From Spirochaetia bacterium (GTDB taxonomy: Bacteria; Spirochaetota; Leptospiria; Turneriellales; JAOUOS01), in NCBI GenBank assembly GCA_029880265.1, contig JAOUOT010000015.1:1-64000 (forward strand): DNA of 64,000 nucleotides, written 5' to 3'. How positions within the stretch are numbered: position 1 is the stretch's first letter; every line of letters begins with the position of its first letter. Shown here in pieces: positions 8,887-21,895 of this stretch. A program made the translations under genes and the position numbers. The notes under the pieces were generated by a model. The model did not search any database. It was not told where the DNA came from and was given only the letters and a program-made list of their open reading frames with translations.

Positions 8887-10983
8887 TCAAGCTTTAACTG
8901 AGGCTTTTTCGGCTATTTCTTTGGCAATATTTGACGGAACTTCTTCATAAAATTCAAATTGCATTGTATATGCGGCCCTGCCTTGCGTTAAACTTCTTAA
9001 TTCTGTCGCATAACCAAACATTTCAGAAAGAGGAACATGGGAATTCACTACGCGTGCGTTCCCTCTTTGATTCATAGAGTTCACTTTGCCTCTTCTTCGG
9101 TTTAAATCGCCAACTACGTCGCCCATATAATCTTCAGGAGTCACAACTTCAACCTTCATGATTGGTTCTAATAAAACCGGGTTCGCTTTTCTACATGCCT
9201 CTTTAAAAGCCATTGAGCCCGCTATCTTAAAAGCCATCTCTGACGAGTCTACATCATGATACGAACCGTCATATAATTTTGCGCCAATATCAACCATCGG
9301 ATAACCTGCTATTACGCCGGTTTTCATGGCCTCTATAATGCCTTTTTCTACAGCGGGAATATATTCTCTTGGTACCACGCCGCCAACAATTTTATTTTCA
9401 AAAGTAAAACCCTTGCCCGGCTCATGAGGCTCGACTTCTATCCAAACATGCCCATATTGTCCGCGCCCGCCGGTTTGTTTGATATACTTGCCTTCTTGCT
9501 GAACTCCCTTTCGAATTGTTTCTCGATAAGCTACCTGGGGTTTGCCCACGTTTGCTTCGACTTTAAATTCTCTTTTCATTCTATCTACAAGAATTTCAAG
9601 ATGAAGTTCGCCCATACCTGAAATAATAGTTTGAGCGGTTTCTTCGTCAGATTTAACCTGGAATGTAGGATCTTCTTCGGCGAGTTTCTGCAAAGCCGTG
9701 CTCATTTTTTCTTGGTCTGCTTTTGTTTTAGGCTCAACGGCTACCGATATAACGGGCTCAGGAAATGTCATTTTTTCAAGAATTACAGCATTATTTTCAT
9801 CGCACAACGTATCGCCGGTGCTGGTTTCTTTTAGCCCGACTGCGGCGGCAATATCTCCTGCTCTTACTTCGTCAATTTCTGAACGATTATTTGCGTGCAT
9901 TTGCAAGAGACGCCCTATTCGTTCTTTTTTACCGTTTACGCTGTTTAATACATATGATCCTTTTTCTAAAACGCCTGAATATACTCTAAAATAAGTCAGT
10001 TTTCCTATAAAGGGGTCTGATACTATCTTAAAAGCTAAAGCAGAAAAAGGCTCATTATCGTCAGATTTTCTTGTCAATGTAGGCTCTATCATTTCTTCGT
10101 CTTTTACGTCAAAGCCATTTACAGGCGGAACATCCATAGGCGAAGGTAAAAAATCAACTACGGCGTCTAAAAGTTTTTGAACACCCTTATTTTTAAAAGC
10201 AGAACCGCATATTACGGGAAAAATTTTCATATTTATAACTGCATTTCTAATGCCTTTTTTCAACTCTTCTTGCGTAAGATCGCCCGTTTCTAAATATTTT
10301 TCAAGAAGATCTTCATTCGCTTCGGCAACGGCGTCAATCATCTTCTGGCGATATTGTTGCGCTTTTTCTTTATATTCATCGGGAATTTCAACTTCGTCAA
10401 ATTTTGCGCCTAATTCTTCATTTTGCCAAACAAACGCTGTTTGCGAAATTAAGTCTATAACGCCTGCAAAATCGGCCTCCGCGCCAATAGGCAACTGAAT
10501 TGGAACAGCATTTGCCCCAAGCCTGTCTATCATCATATCAACCGCGTTATAGAAATCGGCCCCCATTCTATCCAGTTTATTGACAAAACACATTCTGGGA
10601 ACTCTATACTTGTCAGCCTGGCGCCAAACAGTCTCTGTCTGGGGTTCAACACCCGCGACTCCGTCATATACGGCAACCGCGCCGTCTAATACGCGAAGTG
10701 ACCTTTCTACTTCAACCGTAAAGTCTACGTGACCAGGAGTATCAATAATGTTAATTTGACAATCTTTCCAAAAACATGTTGTAGCGGCCGATGTTATTGT
10801 AATTCCTCTTTCTTTTTCTTGTTCCATCCAGTCCATTTCTGCGGCGCCGTCATGAACTTCGCCGATTTTATAGGTTTTACCTGTATAGTATAGTATTCTT
10901 TCAGTTGTTGTTGTTTTACCGGCGTCAATATGCGCCATGATGCCAATATTTCTAAAACTATTTAAATCAACTTTACGTGCCAT
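8887..10983 (-). CDS. fusA: Elongation factor G
   Basis: This translocation GTPase of 698 residues has the P-loop AHIDAGKTT, the switch [10 protein letters not shown] and NKLD, followed by the beta-barrel, domain IV and EF-G C-terminal modules at normal length. AAGGAAAG precedes the ATG. It is the last gene of the rpsL-rpsG-fusA segment; tuf, which often follows, is absent here, and the next gene is convergent. Confidence 0.98.
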   Translation of the reverse strand: MARKVDLNSFRNIGIMAHIDAGKTTTTERILYYTGKTYKIGEVHDGAAEMDWMEQEKERGITITSAATTCFWKDCQINIIDTPGHVDFTVEVERSLRVLDGAVAVYDGVAGVEPQTETVWRQADKYRVPRMCFVNKLDRMGADFYNAVDMMIDRLGANAVPIQLPIGAEADFAGVIDLISQTAFVWQNEELGAKFDEVEIPDEYKEKAQQYRQKMIDAVAEANEDLLEKYLETGDLTQEELKKGIRNAVINMKIFPVICGSAFKNKGVQKLLDAVVDFLPSPMDVPPVNGFDVKDEEMIEPTLTRKSDDNEPFSALAFKIVSDPFIGKLTYFRVYSGVLEKGSYVLNSVNGKKERIGRLLQMHANNRSEIDEVRAGDIAAAVGLKETSTGDTLCDENNAVILEKMTFPEPVISVAVEPKTKADQEKMSTALQKLAEEDPTFQVKSDEETAQTIISGMGELHLEILVDRMKREFKVEANVGKPQVAYRETIRKGVQQEGKYIKQTGGRGQYGHVWIEVEPHEPGKGFTFENKIVGGVVPREYIPAVEKGIIEAMKTGVIAGYPMVDIGAKLYDGSYHDVDSSEMAFKIAGSMAFKEACRKANPVLLEPIMKVEVVTPEDYMGDVVGDLNRRRGKVNSMNQRGNARVVNSHVPLSEMFGYATELRSLTQGRAAYTMQFEFYEEVPSNIAKEIAEKASVKA

Positions 10984-11052
10984 GATCTTTCCTTATTAAT
11001 TAATTACAGATGTTTTTTGATTTTTTAAAGGGTTGCATTTTAATCAGTCAAA

Positions 11053-11526
11053 TTACCATGCATAGTGTGAAAAGGCCTTGTTTGCTTCGGCCATTCTTTT
11101 TACTTCTTCTTTCTTTTTAACTGCTCCGCCGGTATTATTATAGGCGTCCATTAATTCAGCGGCCAGCTTTTGTTGCATGCTTTTACCGCTTCGAATTCTA
11201 GCTTCTTTAATAATCCATTTTATACCCAATGCTTGTTTTCGAGCGGGATATACTTCTACAGGAACCTGATAGGTGGCCCCGCCTACTCGTCTGCTTTTTA
11301 CCTGAACGGCAGGCTTGACATTCTCTACGGCTTTTTCAAAGATGATAAAGCCGTCTTCACCCATTTTTTCTTTAACGATGCCCAAAGCGGAATAAAATAT
11401 TTTTTCAGCCGTAGACCGTTTACCGTCCCACATCATTGAATTGATAAATTTTGAGACAAGAACGCTGTTATGCACGCTGTCTGGTTTTACGTCTCTTATT
11501 AGACTTTTTCCTCTTCTTCTCGCCAT
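11053..11526 (-). CDS. rpsG: 30S ribosomal protein S7
   Basis: At 157 residues this is full length. It starts MARRRGKS and contains the conserved RRVGGATYQVPVEV segment that contacts 16S rRNA, ending near HYAW. S7 nucleates assembly of the 30S head and, in other bacteria, autoregulates the str operon. It lies between rpsL (21 bases upstream) and fusA (69 bases downstream). Confidence 0.98.
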   Translation of the reverse strand: MARRRGKSLIRDVKPDSVHNSVLVSKFINSMMWDGKRSTAEKIFYSALGIVKEKMGEDGFIIFEKAVENVKPAVQVKSRRVGGATYQVPVEVYPARKQALGIKWIIKEARIRSGKSMQQKLAAELMDAYNNTGGAVKKKEEVKRMAEANKAFSHYAW

Positions 11527-11547
11527 GTTTTCTTCTCTCTTATTAAA

Positions 11548-11922
11548 TTATGCTTTAGGTCTTTTCGCCCCGTATTTTGAGCGTCTTTTTCTTCTTTTTT
11601 CAACCCCAAGAGTATCTAACGCCCCGCGAATAATATGATATCTAACGCCGGGTAAATCTTTCACCCTGCCGCCGCGAACAAGAACAACAGAGTGCTCTTG
11701 CAGATTATGGCCTTCACCAGGAATATACGCAGTTATTTCAATGCCATTTGTAAGCCTTACCCTTGCGACCTTTCTTAGGGCCGAATTTGGCTTTTTAGGC
11801 GTAAAAGTCATAACCCTTGTACATACCCCTCTTTTCTGGGGACATGCAGATAATGCGGGCGACTTTGTTTTCTTTACAAGGCTCTCTCGGCCTTCTCTGA
11901 TTAATTGGTTAATTGTAGGCAT
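11548..11922 (-). CDS. rpsL: 30S ribosomal protein S12
   Basis: At 124 residues this is full length and starts MPTINQLIR. The decoding-centre loops are wild type: [12 protein letters not shown] carries the Lys that is mutated in streptomycin-resistant strains, and the second loop [13 protein letters not shown] is intact. It begins 69 bases after rpoC, so the str genes appear to be appended to the rpoBC transcript. Confidence 0.98.
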   Translation of the reverse strand: MPTINQLIREGRESLVKKTKSPALSACPQKRGVCTRVMTFTPKKPNSALRKVARVRLTNGIEITAYIPGEGHNLQEHSVVLVRGGRVKDLPGVRYHIIRGALDTLGVEKRRKRRSKYGAKRPKA

Positions 11923-11991
11923 TTTTGTTTACTCTTTTTCATAGTCAGAAACTAAAACTTATTCACAGCGTCAATAATTTACCGGCCTTCT

Positions 11992-14900
11992 TTATTCTTC
12001 TTCGCGCATCGCCATTTCTGCCGGGTCAGGAACGGAACCGTCGGTCGATTGAATTTGCGGATGATATAGTTCTTCTATCTCTTCTTCGGTATAATACAAA
12101 TCGCCTAATATATTCTTATAGGCTCTTACTTTAAGATAATCTCGTAATCCCGTACCGGCGGGAATCAAGTTTCCTATAATGATATTTTCTTTCAAACCGT
12201 TGAGCGGATCTTGCTTTCCCTTGATGGCGGCGTCGGTAAGAACTCTTGTAGTTTCTTGAAAAGAGGCAGCCGATAAAAAGCTTTCTGAATTTAAAGAGGC
12301 TTTCGTAAGACCCATTAAAACAAAACTTGCAGTTGCGGGAGCCCCGCCCTCTTTAATTACTCTCTCGTTTTCTGCTCTAAAAATATCTTTATCAACAGTC
12401 GTCATTGGAACAAAAGACGTATCGCCTGCGTCGACAATCTCAACTTTTCGAAGCATTTGTCTGATTATAATTTCAATATGCTTATCGTGAATAAACACGC
12501 CCTGAAGTCGATAAACTTCCTGAATTTCGCGGATCAAATACCTCTGCAAAACCTCTTCTCCTAAAATTCTCAAAATATCATGGCAATCCATAACTCCGTC
12601 ATCTAGCGAATCGCCTTTTTGTACTCTTTCTTTATCTTGAACAAGAAGCTGTTTGTGCATGGGTATAGCAATAGTAACTTTAGCGTCTTCAATTTCATCT
12701 TCGGGAAGGTCGTCGGGAATAATATGTATCAGTCTTTTTTCCCTTAAAATTTCGCCTCTGTCTGAAATTGTTCCGTCAATTTCGGCCATATGACATGGAT
12801 CTTTCGGATGCCTGGCTTCAAAAAGCTCGTCAACCCTAGGCAGACCTCCAGTAATATCTCTTGTTTTTTCGGCCAGCGTTTCTATTTTAGCAATCGTATC
12901 GCCGCCTTTTACCAAGTCGCCGTTTTCAACAACGAGAATGGCCCCCATAGGAAGCATTATTTCTTCTACCAGTTTTCCTTTTTCATAAATATTAATATAG
13001 GGAGTCAACTTTTTACCCCTGTGCGGCACCAGCTTTTTAATCTTGCCTTTTTTGTCTTCTGACTCTTCCATTTTCAGGTTTTTTCCCTCTTCAATATCGC
13101 CGTATTCGACTCTACCGCTATGAGAGGTTAAGATAATCGTATTAAAAGGGTCATACTCTGTGATAATTTTCCCTTCGTTTATCATAGAGTTCTCTTCAAC
13201 ATGTAAAATAGCCCCTGAATGCAAATGCACCGGATAATCGGGACCCAACAAATAAACATTTTTATCGTCTTCATGAATAATACCGGCTGAAGGCGTGTAC
13301 ACCGGCGTTACTTTTTTATCTTTTCCCGTTAGCTTTCCTATAACTTCGCCTCTAATAACCCTTGTATCGGGTTTTAAAGTATATTCGATCAAGTCAGATT
13401 TTTTATGGCTCATAATGATTTGCGCAATAATTGCAGTGCCTCTTTTGGCCATAATTTTTTTATTTTCTTTATTTACGATAATTCGTCCCTGAACTTTTTT
13501 TACAATAGCGTCATAAGGAGCCTTTATTTTGCTTTCTATCGATTTTGTAGTAGCGGTACCGCCTATATGAAATGTTCTCATCGTAAGCTGGGTTCCCGGC
13601 TGTCCAATTGATTGGGCGGCAATAATTCCAACCGCTTCGCCTTTTTCAACTTCTCCAAGCGTCGAGAGGTCTAAACCATAGCATTTTTTACAGACGCCGG
13701 TCTCCGATTCGCATGTTAAAATAGAACGCGCCTTGACTTCTTCATAACCCATGTTCTCAATTTGCTGGGCAACCTCTTCGTCGACTAACTGATTCTTTTC
13801 ATATATTACTTCGTCGGTATTCGGATCATAAATTTCTTCGGCCAGATGTCTTCCGTATAATTTATTTTTTAAACTGACAATAACCTTATCGCCTTCCATA
13901 TCGGCCTTTAGAAGATATCCTCCTTGTGTCCCGCAATCGTCTTCTCGAATGATAACATCCTGCGCCACGTCTACAAGACGTCTTGTTAAATAACCCGCGT
14001 CAGCCGTTTTTAAGGCTGTATCGGCCAGACCTTTTCTTGCGCCGTGAGTTGAAATATAAAATTCTAATACGCCTAGACCCTCTTTAAAATTAGAGCGTAT
14101 AGGAAGCTCGATAATGTCGCCTGAGGGTTTTGCCATAAGACCCCGCATGCCGGCAAGCTGTCTTATCTGTGATCTTGACCCTCTCGCGCCCGATACCGCC
14201 ATGGCATATATGGGGTTAAATCCATTTTGATCTTTACTTAAAAGCTCAAATAAGCTTTCAGTAATTTGCTCGTTGGTATTTGTCCAAACTTCAATGACTT
14301 TTTTATAACGCTCGTCGTTGGTAATAACGCCTTTTCTGTGCTCGTTTTCAATTCTTTCAACTTCTTTATTCGCTTGAGCAATCAGCTTAGTTTTGCTATC
14401 AGGAATTTTTACGTCATCAATAGATATTGTAGGCGCAAATAGCGTCGCCGAAGAAAATCCGAGTTTTTTAAGAGAATCTAAAAATTTAACGGTTACCGAA
14501 CCGCCTCTTGTCTTATAAATATCCTGAATAATCTCGTTTATAGTTTTATTCGTAAGAGGACGGTTAACATATGAATAATCTGCCGGTAAAAGTTCGTTAA
14601 ACAAAAGCTTTCCCGGGGTCGTTTCTATTAATCTGTCCTGGTATAAATACTGAATCTTTGTTCTATGCTCAATTACGCCCCTGTCTAATGCATATTCGAT
14701 TTCTGCCATATTATCAAACAAAAGCCCCTCGCCTTTTCCTTTTTCCATTTCAGCGGTTAAATAATACAGACCCAAAATCATATCTTGCGTTGGCCCTACA
14801 ATCGGATGTCCATTGGCGGGGTTTAGCAGATTATGAGCAGAAAGAATAAGCAACCATGCTTCTAGCTGAGCTCGGGGAGATAAAGGCATATGAATCGCCA

Positions 14901-16263
14901 TTTGATCTCCGTCAAAGTCTGCGTTAAAAGCGTGACAAACCAAAGGATGAAGATGTATCGCCTTGCCTTCGACAAGTACCGGCAAGAATGCCTGTATACC
15001 AAGCCTGTGAAGCGTAGGAGCGCGGTTTAATAATACCGGATGTTCATGAATAACCTCTTCAAGGCCTTCAAAAACCTCTCTTTCTTCATTTTCAATCATT
15101 CTCTTGGCTGATTTTATATTCTGTGTATATTCATGCTCTACCAGCCATTTCATGACAAACGGCTTAAAAAGCTCAAGAGCCATTTTTTTTGGCAACCCGC
15201 ATTGGTATATTTTCAGTTCAGGTCCTACAACAATTACCGTTCTTCCCGAATAATCAACCCTTTTACCAAGTAGATTTTGTCTGAATCTTCCTTGTTTGCC
15301 TTTTAGCATATCTGAAAGAGATTTTAAAGGTCTGTTGCCTTTGCCTTTTATCGATTTTTTTCTTCTTGAATTGTCAAAAAGCGCGTCTACAGATTCCTGA
15401 AGCATTCGTTTTTCATTACTTACGATAATATCGGGAGCCTTTAAGGCTAAGAGTCTTTTCAAACGGTTATTTCGGTTAATCACCCTTCGGTAAAGATCAT
15501 TTAAATCTGATGTAGCGAAACGCCCGCCTTCTAGCTGTACCATAGGTCTTAACTCGGGGGGCAGTACCGGAACAACGTCTAAAATCATCCACTCGGGTCG
15601 ATTTGCGCTGTCTCTAAATGATTCTAATATCTCGAGTCTTTTTAGCAGTCTCTTGTCTGATATTTTTTTCTTCTCTTCAATTCTGGCGCGTATTGCTCTT
15701 ATCGCGTCTTCTAAATTCACAAGAGCCAAAAGTTCTTTTATTCCCTCTGCCCCTATTGAAGCGTAAACTTTATCGCCATATTGTTCGGCCAAGCGATGGT
15801 ATTCGTCCGTTGTAATAAGCTGTTTTGTTTCTAATCCTGAATCGCCGGGTTCAATAACAACATAACGCTCAAAATACAATACGCTTTTAACGTCATTTGC
15901 CGACATATCAAGAACCAACGCGATTCTACTGGGAACAGTTCTGTAATACCATATATGCGCCACCGGATAAGAAAGCTCAATATGCCCCATTCTTTCGCGG
16001 CGCACCTTATAGTGAGTCACTTCGACGCCGCACTTATCGCAGACGACGCCTTTGTATCTTACCGACTTGAATTTTCCGCAGTAACACTCCCATTCTTTGG
16101 TTGTGCCAAAAATTTTCTCGCAGAAAAGACCATCTCTTTCGGGTTTCAATGTTCTATAATTTATGGTTTCCGGTTTTTTAACTTCACCGTATGACCAGTC
16201 GCGCACCTTCTCGGGAGACGATAATCTTATACGTATTTTATTAAAATCATGAAATTCGCGCAT
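11992..16263 (-). CDS. rpoC: RNA polymerase subunit beta-prime
   Basis: At 1423 residues this carries the catalytic Mg-binding NADFDGDQM (about residues 445-455), an N-terminal zinc ribbon (CYCGKF and CDKCGVEV) and the second zinc cluster around [13 protein letters not shown]. The bridge helix/trigger loop segment with [15 protein letters not shown] is intact. GGAG lies five bases before the ATG, and the gene follows rpoB by 19 bases. Confidence 0.98.
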   Translation of the reverse strand: MREFHDFNKIRIRLSSPEKVRDWSYGEVKKPETINYRTLKPERDGLFCEKIFGTTKEWECYCGKFKSVRYKGVVCDKCGVEVTHYKVRRERMGHIELSYPVAHIWYYRTVPSRIALVLDMSANDVKSVLYFERYVVIEPGDSGLETKQLITTDEYHRLAEQYGDKVYASIGAEGIKELLALVNLEDAIRAIRARIEEKKKISDKRLLKRLEILESFRDSANRPEWMILDVVPVLPPELRPMVQLEGGRFATSDLNDLYRRVINRNNRLKRLLALKAPDIIVSNEKRMLQESVDALFDNSRRKKSIKGKGNRPLKSLSDMLKGKQGRFRQNLLGKRVDYSGRTVIVVGPELKIYQCGLPKKMALELFKPFVMKWLVEHEYTQNIKSAKRMIENEEREVFEGLEEVIHEHPVLLNRAPTLHRLGIQAFLPVLVEGKAIHLHPLVCHAFNADFDGDQMAIHMPLSPRAQLEAWLLILSAHNLLNPANGHPIVGPTQDMILGLYYLTAEMEKGKGEGLLFDNMAEIEYALDRGVIEHRTKIQYLYQDRLIETTPGKLLFNELLPADYSYVNRPLTNKTINEIIQDIYKTRGGSVTVKFLDSLKKLGFSSATLFAPTISIDDVKIPDSKTKLIAQANKEVERIENEHRKGVITNDERYKKVIEVWTNTNEQITESLFELLSKDQNGFNPIYAMAVSGARGSRSQIRQLAGMRGLMAKPSGDIIELPIRSNFKEGLGVLEFYISTHGARKGLADTALKTADAGYLTRRLVDVAQDVIIREDDCGTQGGYLLKADMEGDKVIVSLKNKLYGRHLAEEIYDPNTDEVIYEKNQLVDEEVAQQIENMGYEEVKARSILTCESETGVCKKCYGLDLSTLGEVEKGEAVGIIAAQSIGQPGTQLTMRTFHIGGTATTKSIESKIKAPYDAIVKKVQGRIIVNKENKKIMAKRGTAIIAQIIMSHKKSDLIEYTLKPDTRVIRGEVIGKLTGKDKKVTPVYTPSAGIIHEDDKNVYLLGPDYPVHLHSGAILHVEENSMINEGKIITEYDPFNTIILTSHSGRVEYGDIEEGKNLKMEESEDKKGKIKKLVPHRGKKLTPYINIYEKGKLVEEIMLPMGAILVVENGDLVKGGDTIAKIETLAEKTRDITGGLPRVDELFEARHPKDPCHMAEIDGTISDRGEILREKRLIHIIPDDLPEDEIEDAKVTIAIPMHKQLLVQDKERVQKGDSLDDGVMDCHDILRILGEEVLQRYLIREIQEVYRLQGVFIHDKHIEIIIRQMLRKVEIVDAGDTSFVPMTTVDKDIFRAENERVIKEGGAPATASFVLMGLTKASLNSESFLSAASFQETTRVLTDAAIKGKQDPLNGLKENIIIGNLIPAGTGLRDYLKVRAYKNILGDLYYTEEEIEELYHPQIQSTDGSVPDPAEMAMREEE

Positions 16264-16282
16264 TTCTGGCTCCTTGTCTTTC

Positions 16283-19200
16283 TTAAGCGTTTTCTAGAGA
16301 ATCTATTTTAATTTTTTTTCTGGCCTTTCCGTATTCATTTTCGATGTCAGATACTTCTATAGCCTGTTCATCTGAGTCTAGTACCGTAATATCTAGCCCT
16401 AAAGACCTAATTTCTTTTATTAAAACGTTAAACGATTCAGGAATTCCCGGTTTAATGGCGTGAATTCCTTTTACAATTGATTCATAAACCCTGGCTCTGC
16501 CCAGCATATCGTCTGATTTTACCGTTAAAAGTTCTTGAAGAGTATGAGCCGCGCCGTAAGCTTCAAGCGCCCATACCTCCATTTCTCCGAGTCTTTGACC
16601 GCCAAACTGGGCCTTGCCCCCAAGCGGTTGTTGAGTGACAAGAGAATACGGCCCCGTAGAACGAGCATGCATTTTATCTTCAACCATATGATGTAATTTC
16701 AACATATAAATTACGCCCACAAAAACAGACTGCTTAAAATAATCGCCCGTTCTGCCGTCGCGTAGTCGAATTTTTGAATCAACGGGAAGATTGGCCTCTT
16801 TCATAAACCGTTCGATATCTTCCCATTTTGCGCCGTCAAAAACCGGCGTTTCAAACAGGGTATTCAATATTTTACCCGCCCAGCCTAATTGGGTTTCAAA
16901 TACCTGCCCCAAATTCATTCTTGAAGGAACCCCCAACGGGTTTAATACAATATCAACCGGCGTACCGTCGGGCAGAAACGGCATATCTTCTTCGGGCAGA
17001 ATGATTGAAATAACGCCTTTATTACCGTGACGTCCCGCCATTTTATCGCCTACCTGAAGTTTTCTTTTTTGGGCCACAAAAACCTTAACAACCTCGCTGA
17101 TACCCGGCGAAAGTTCATCGCCCTCGTCTCTATTAAATCTTTTTACGTCGACAACAATACCGCCATGACCGTTTGGCACGCGCAATGAGTTGTCTCTGAC
17201 TTCTTTGGCTTTTTCTCCAAAGATACTGTGCAATAGTCTATATTCAGGGGTAAGATCGGTTTCGCCCTTAGGAGTAACCATTCCAACGAGAATATCTCCC
17301 GCTCTGACCTCTGCCCCTATTCGAATGATGCCTTCTTCGTCTAAATCTCTAAACGCCCGTTCGCCGATATTAGGAATATCTCGAGTAATTGCTTCTCTGC
17401 CCAGCTTTGTTTCACGAGCTTGTATTTCAAATACTTCGACCTGAATTGATGTATAACAGTCTTCTTTAACTACTTTTTCTGAAACGACAATGGCGTCTTC
17501 AAAATTATAACCTTCCCAGGGCATAAAAGCTACAGTAATATTTCTGCCTAAGGCCAGTCTGCCTTTGTTTGTGGCCTGACCGTCGGCTAAAATTGTGGCT
17601 TTTCTTTTGTCTGCGCCTTCTTTATCTTCGCCCACGATTATCTCGCCCGCGATAAGATCTCCTCTTGCGATTTTTTTATTTTCTGAAACAAGAAGTTTCA
17701 TTTTACTTTGCCATGTTTTTGCTGTAAAGTTGTATTCTTTGCCGCTTTCGCCTTCAAAAAGTATTTCATTTGCGGTAATTTTTTTCAATTTACCGTCTTC
17801 AGGAGCGTTAAACACGTGCACCAGAGGAACCTGGTTTATGCAAGTGCTTTGATTTGTTCTTCTAAATTTAATAAGATTATAAACGTCTATGTCGCCTTTA
17901 TCGGTTTTTACATGTATTTGTTCAGAGTCAACCTTAACCGCCACGCCGCTTCTTTTGGCCGCCACAGAAACCCCTGCGTCATAAGCGATGGCATATTCAA
18001 GCCCTGTTCCTACGATAGGCGCCTCGGGGTTTAACAACGGCACTGCCTGTCTCTGCATATTTGAACCCATTAACGCGCGGTTGGCGTCGTCATGCTCTAA
18101 GAACGGAATTAGACCCGTTGATAACGATACAACCTGAAGCGGAGCTACATCCATCAAATCAATTTCTTCGGGATTTCTCAAAGGAAAATCGTCCCTATAG
18201 CGGCAGCTCACCAGTTTATCAATAAATTCTCCCTTATCGCTTAAGCGGGCGTTTGCCTGAGCGACAACATAATGGTCCTCTTCATTGGCCGATAAATACT
18301 GTACATCTCCGGTATCTTTACCTTTTTTAACAACTCTATAGGGAGTTTCAACAAACCCGTATGGGTTTAGCCTTCCATATGCGGCCAAAGAAGTAATTAG
18401 CCCGATATTCGGGCCCTCAGGAGTTTCAATGGGGCACAACCTTCCGTAGTGCGTGTAATGCACGTCTCGTACTTCAAAGCCCGCTCTTTCTCGCGTAAGA
18501 CCTCCGGGCCCTAGCGCGTTTAACCTTCTTTTATGAGTAAGTTCAGAAAGAGGATTGGTTTGATCCATAAATTGCGAAAGTTGGCTGGTGCCAAAAAACT
18601 CGTTGACTACAGCCGTTATAGGTTTAATTGAAATTAAAAGTTGAGGAGTCATTACGTCAAGATCGTTCATGCTCATTCTTTCTTTAACGACTCTCTCCAT
18701 TCTGGCGAAGCCGGTTTTTAGCTGAAGTGTCAACAATTCGCCTACGGTTCGAATTCGTCTATTGCCTAGATGATCAATATCGTCGACCTTATATCCGTCT
18801 ACCTCGTTGATAACGTTTACCATGTATTTTAAAGTTTCAATGATATCTATCGGTCTTAGAGTCTGCGTTTTTACCTTATCGTCAAACTCGCTTTTATTAA
18901 TATGGTTGAATTTTGCGTTTATTTTATAGCGACCTACCGGCCCCATGTTATATGTTTTTTTGTTGAAAAACAAACGGTCAAGTTCGGCGTTTGCTCTTTC
19001 GACGTTTTTTTCTCTTTTCTCAGGAGAGCCTTGTTCTGACGAATAATCTAAAGGTTTTTGAATTTTTAAGAACTCTACCAACGCGTCTTCGTGACTGTTT
19101 AACCCGTCTTTTTCAAGAGCGCGAATCACAATCATATCGTCTGCGTGACCTTCGTTTATAATTAATTCTATTTTGGCAATTTTAGCTTCTTTAATAATAT

Positions 19201-20023
19201 CTAAGTTATCTTCATTTAATGCCGCCCCGGCCTCGACAATGATCTCTCCGGTTTCTGGGTTTACAATATCGGCTATAACGCGTCTGCCAAGTATACCTTG
19301 TACAGTTTTGGGCTGAGCTCCCTTAATAGAAACCTCTTCTTTTTCGTAAAAAAGCCTGAGAATTTCTTCGTTTGTACCATACCCAAGGGCTCTGACCAAT
19401 AAACTAAACGGGAATTTTTTTCTTCTGTCAATTCGCGCTACCAAAAGGCCTTTTGCGTCAGTTTCAAACTCTAACCATGAACCCTTGTGATCGGGAATAA
19501 TTCGGGCGGAATATACATTTTTTATTTCATCGTAAAAAACAAAGATCCCCGGAGAACGATGCAACTGATTTACAACGACCCTTTCGGCGCCGTTAATAAC
19601 AAAAGTACCCGTTGGCGTCATTAAAGGCAAATCGCCGATATAGACTTCCTGCTCACGCACTTCTCCGGTTTCCATTATGATAAGGCGAATAACCGCCTTT
19701 AACGGAGCGGCATAAGATACGCTATTTATTTTACAGTTCCATATGTCTTTCTTTGGTTCGCCTAAAATATATTCAACAAATTCTAAAACAACGTCGCCGT
19801 TTGAACTTTCAATGGGAAAATATTCTTCAAAAACCGAATGCAAACCGACATTTTGCCTTTTTGAGGGGGAGGTAGTCGTTTGAAGAAATTCATTGTAAGA
19901 TTCAAGCTGTATCTGCACAAGATGGGGAAGCTCTAAGGCTTTTTTTATTTTACCCATATTTATGACATTAAAGTTCTCTTCTTGGCTTTGCAGATTGATG
20001 ACGTTACTTTTGTTTTTTCCCAT
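16283..20023 (-). CDS. rpoB: RNA polymerase subunit beta
   Basis: At 1246 residues this shows the standard beta lobes, the rifampicin pocket and the C-terminal clamp. The pocket reads [15 protein letters not shown] then [12 protein letters not shown]: Asn502 (codon 18518-18520, AAC) occupies the position of E. coli Ser531. Asn at this site is the known natural difference of spirochaetes and is associated with intrinsic rifampicin resistance. GGAG precedes the ATG. A 184-base leader with two strong hairpins separates it from rplL. Confidence 0.98.
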   Translation of the reverse strand: MGKNKSNVINLQSQEENFNVINMGKIKKALELPHLVQIQLESYNEFLQTTTSPSKRQNVGLHSVFEEYFPIESSNGDVVLEFVEYILGEPKKDIWNCKINSVSYAAPLKAVIRLIIMETGEVREQEVYIGDLPLMTPTGTFVINGAERVVVNQLHRSPGIFVFYDEIKNVYSARIIPDHKGSWLEFETDAKGLLVARIDRRKKFPFSLLVRALGYGTNEEILRLFYEKEEVSIKGAQPKTVQGILGRRVIADIVNPETGEIIVEAGAALNEDNLDIIKEAKIAKIELIINEGHADDMIVIRALEKDGLNSHEDALVEFLKIQKPLDYSSEQGSPEKREKNVERANAELDRLFFNKKTYNMGPVGRYKINAKFNHINKSEFDDKVKTQTLRPIDIIETLKYMVNVINEVDGYKVDDIDHLGNRRIRTVGELLTLQLKTGFARMERVVKERMSMNDLDVMTPQLLISIKPITAVVNEFFGTSQLSQFMDQTNPLSELTHKRRLNALGPGGLTRERAGFEVRDVHYTHYGRLCPIETPEGPNIGLITSLAAYGRLNPYGFVETPYRVVKKGKDTGDVQYLSANEEDHYVVAQANARLSDKGEFIDKLVSCRYRDDFPLRNPEEIDLMDVAPLQVVSLSTGLIPFLEHDDANRALMGSNMQRQAVPLLNPEAPIVGTGLEYAIAYDAGVSVAAKRSGVAVKVDSEQIHVKTDKGDIDVYNLIKFRRTNQSTCINQVPLVHVFNAPEDGKLKKITANEILFEGESGKEYNFTAKTWQSKMKLLVSENKKIARGDLIAGEIIVGEDKEGADKRKATILADGQATNKGRLALGRNITVAFMPWEGYNFEDAIVVSEKVVKEDCYTSIQVEVFEIQARETKLGREAITRDIPNIGERAFRDLDEEGIIRIGAEVRAGDILVGMVTPKGETDLTPEYRLLHSIFGEKAKEVRDNSLRVPNGHGGIVVDVKRFNRDEGDELSPGISEVVKVFVAQKRKLQVGDKMAGRHGNKGVISIILPEEDMPFLPDGTPVDIVLNPLGVPSRMNLGQVFETQLGWAGKILNTLFETPVFDGAKWEDIERFMKEANLPVDSKIRLRDGRTGDYFKQSVFVGVIYMLKLHHMVEDKMHARSTGPYSLVTQQPLGGKAQFGGQRLGEMEVWALEAYGAAHTLQELLTVKSDDMLGRARVYESIVKGIHAIKPGIPESFNVLIKEIRSLGLDITVLDSDEQAIEVSDIENEYGKARKKIKIDSLENA

Positions 20024-20088
20024 ATTTATTCTCCGGAAATTTTATAAAAAAATAAGCTATATATTTTTCGCTTGTTTTTTACTATATA

Positions 20089-20165
20089 CGCAAATAATCT
20101 CCATGTCGAAAATGGAGATTTTGCGTTTCTCGCCTACGCGATTTTATCGCCAATTAAAATTGGCG
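20089..20165 (-). promoter_or_regulatory. Two hairpins in the rplL-rpoB intercistronic region
   Basis: Hairpin A spans 20089-20125: a 9-bp perfect stem (20096-20104 with 20112-20120) extended by 5 more pairs past a 2-base bulge. Hairpin B spans 20148-20165: CGCCAATT pairs with AATTGGCG. Neither is followed by a U-run on the minus strand, so simple termination is unlikely. In E. coli this interval holds an attenuator and an RNase III site that set the ratio of L7/L12 to RNA polymerase; a similar role is inferred. Confidence 0.55.
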
Positions 20166-20207
20166 GTATTCTCAATTTACTATCTGTAATTTTTCGGACT
20201 TCCCGTT

Positions 20208-20579
20208 TTATTTAAGCGTTACTTTACCGCCGATGGCCTCTAATTCAGATTTGATTTTTTCAGCTTCTTCTTTAGGAACTCCCTCTTTTAACGTACCGCC
20301 GCCTTCTACCATTTTCTTGGCGTCCATTAGGGGCAGGCTAGTTATCTCGCGAACCTTTTTGATAGCGTCCACTTTTTTATCTCCTGAAAAAGAATCCAAA
20401 ACAACCGTATATTCTGATTTGGCTTCTTCGCCGGCGGCGGCGCCCGCTGCGGGGGCTGCTGCGGCTACTGCCACAGGGGCTGCGGCTGAAATACCAAACT
20501 TGTCTTCCATCTTTTTTACCAGTTCGGCAGCCTGTACTAAAGTAAGGCCTCCTATTTTATCTAGCAATTCATCAAGCAT
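20208..20579 (-). CDS. rplL: 50S ribosomal protein L7/L12
   Basis: At 123 residues this has the N-terminal dimerisation helices, the Ala-rich hinge (about residues 38-55) and the C-terminal factor-binding domain with KKVREITSLPLMDAKKMVE. It forms the ribosomal stalk with L10 and recruits translational GTPases. GGAG lies seven bases before the ATG. Confidence 0.97.
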   Translation of the reverse strand: MLDELLDKIGGLTLVQAAELVKKMEDKFGISAAAPVAVAAAAPAAGAAAGEEAKSEYTVVLDSFSGDKKVDAIKKVREITSLPLMDAKKMVEGGGTLKEGVPKEEAEKIKSELEAIGGKVTLK

Positions 20580-20648
20580 TGTATGGTCTCCTTTATATTA
20601 TTTGTTCTTTATTATACTTTCGTTAACTTGTTTTTTGATAATTCTATA

Positions 20649-21173
20649 TTATCCGTTTTTTTCACCGACTGCCTTAATTGCTCTGGCCAAAGAAGATATA
20701 ATCTGGTTTACCAAAGAAGCAGTTTGTCTGGCAGGCCCATTTAACACCGAGGCGACTCTTGCCAGCGATTCGTCTCTTGACGGCAGGGTCGCTATCTCTT
20801 CAATCCCCTGCTTATCGTAATACTTTGACTCCATCACGCCTGAGTGAATTTCAAAGCTCTCATATTCGCCGCTAAAATTCTTTAAAACCTTGGCCGCGGC
20901 GGGCGTATCGTCTCTCGTAAAAGCGACGCCGATTGGCCCAGTAAACATTTCATCGAGCGGTACGTCTTTATATATTTCGTTTTTCTTGGCCGCTAATTTA
21001 AAGATATTATTCTTTATAACGCGAAATGAAATTTCTTTTTCTCGCAGCTTTTGGCGAAGCTCGGTGATTTGAGCCACGTCTAAACCTTTAAATCGAGTCA
21101 AGATAAAATCAGAGCTTTCTTCAATATTTTTTGTATATTCTTCTTCTAATTTTACATTTTTCGCTGACGGCAT
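20649..21173 (-). CDS. rplJ: 50S ribosomal protein L10
   Basis: At 174 residues this has an N-terminal rRNA-binding domain (DFILTRFKGLDVAQITELR) and a C-terminal helix that binds L7/L12 dimers. It sits between rplA (12 bases upstream) and rplL (69 bases downstream), the canonical order. A GGA motif precedes the ATG. Confidence 0.96.
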   Translation of the reverse strand: MPSAKNVKLEEEYTKNIEESSDFILTRFKGLDVAQITELRQKLREKEISFRVIKNNIFKLAAKKNEIYKDVPLDEMFTGPIGVAFTRDDTPAAAKVLKNFSGEYESFEIHSGVMESKYYDKQGIEEIATLPSRDESLARVASVLNGPARQTASLVNQIISSLARAIKAVGEKNG

Positions 21174-21185
21174 TTTAAATTCCTG

Positions 21186-21872
21186 TTATTTTCTTAATTC
21201 TTTTGTACTGATTCTTAGAGACGGGGTCATTGTCGAACCGACAAACATCCCCACCACAAAATCGCCTTTCGCGTCTGAAGGCTTATCTCTCATTATTACA
21301 TTAAAAGCAGACGTTATATTTTCGCAAATCTTATCGTCTTCAAAAGAAAGCTTACCTAAACCAAAGTGAACAACGCCTGTCTTGTCGGCCTTATACTCAA
21401 TTCTACCCGATTTTAGCTGTTTTATAATTTGCTCAACTTCGGTTGTAACAGTGCCGGCCTTAGGCTTTGGCATGAGGCCCTTTCTGCCGAGAACGGGGCC
21501 GAGCTTGCCCACGTCTTTCATCATATCGGGAGTACTGACAACGGCGTCAAAATCTGTCCAACCTTCTTGAACCTTCTTAAGCAGCTCTGCGTCGCCTACA
21601 TAATCGGCTCCCGCCTTTTTAGCGGCCTCTGCCTTGTCGCCTTTGGCAAAAACCAGAACTTTTGTCTGCTTGCCCGTACCGTGCGGCAACTGTATTACGC
21701 CTCGAACGTTTTGAAGGCTTTTATATTTTATGTTAAAATGCCCTTCTACTGAAGCGTCAAACTTAACATAATTCATTTTTTTTATAATTTCTACGGCCTC
21801 TTGAATTGAGTACTCTTTATCTTTCTCAACTTCTTTTAATGCGGCCCTGTACTGCTTACCGTGCTTTGCCAT
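21186..21872 (-). CDS. rplA: 50S ribosomal protein L1
   Basis: At 228 residues this starts MAKHGKQYR and carries the family signature around GKLGPVLGRKGLMPKPK. L1 binds the L1 stalk of 23S rRNA and in other bacteria represses its own rplK-rplA mRNA. GAGG is placed about 10 bases before the ATG. The gene follows rplK by 23 bases. Confidence 0.97.
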   Translation of the reverse strand: MAKHGKQYRAALKEVEKDKEYSIQEAVEIIKKMNYVKFDASVEGHFNIKYKSLQNVRGVIQLPHGTGKQTKVLVFAKGDKAEAAKKAGADYVGDAELLKKVQEGWTDFDAVVSTPDMMKDVGKLGPVLGRKGLMPKPKAGTVTTEVEQIIKQLKSGRIEYKADKTGVVHFGLGKLSFEDDKICENITSAFNVIMRDKPSDAKGDFVVGMFVGSTMTPSLRISTKELRK

Positions 21873-21895
21873 AATAATAAAACCTCTTACGCCGA

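Noticed and set aside
9424-10498. Several plus-strand frames opposite fusA
   Set aside because: Antisense shadows of a highly conserved gene, without ribosome sites or domains.
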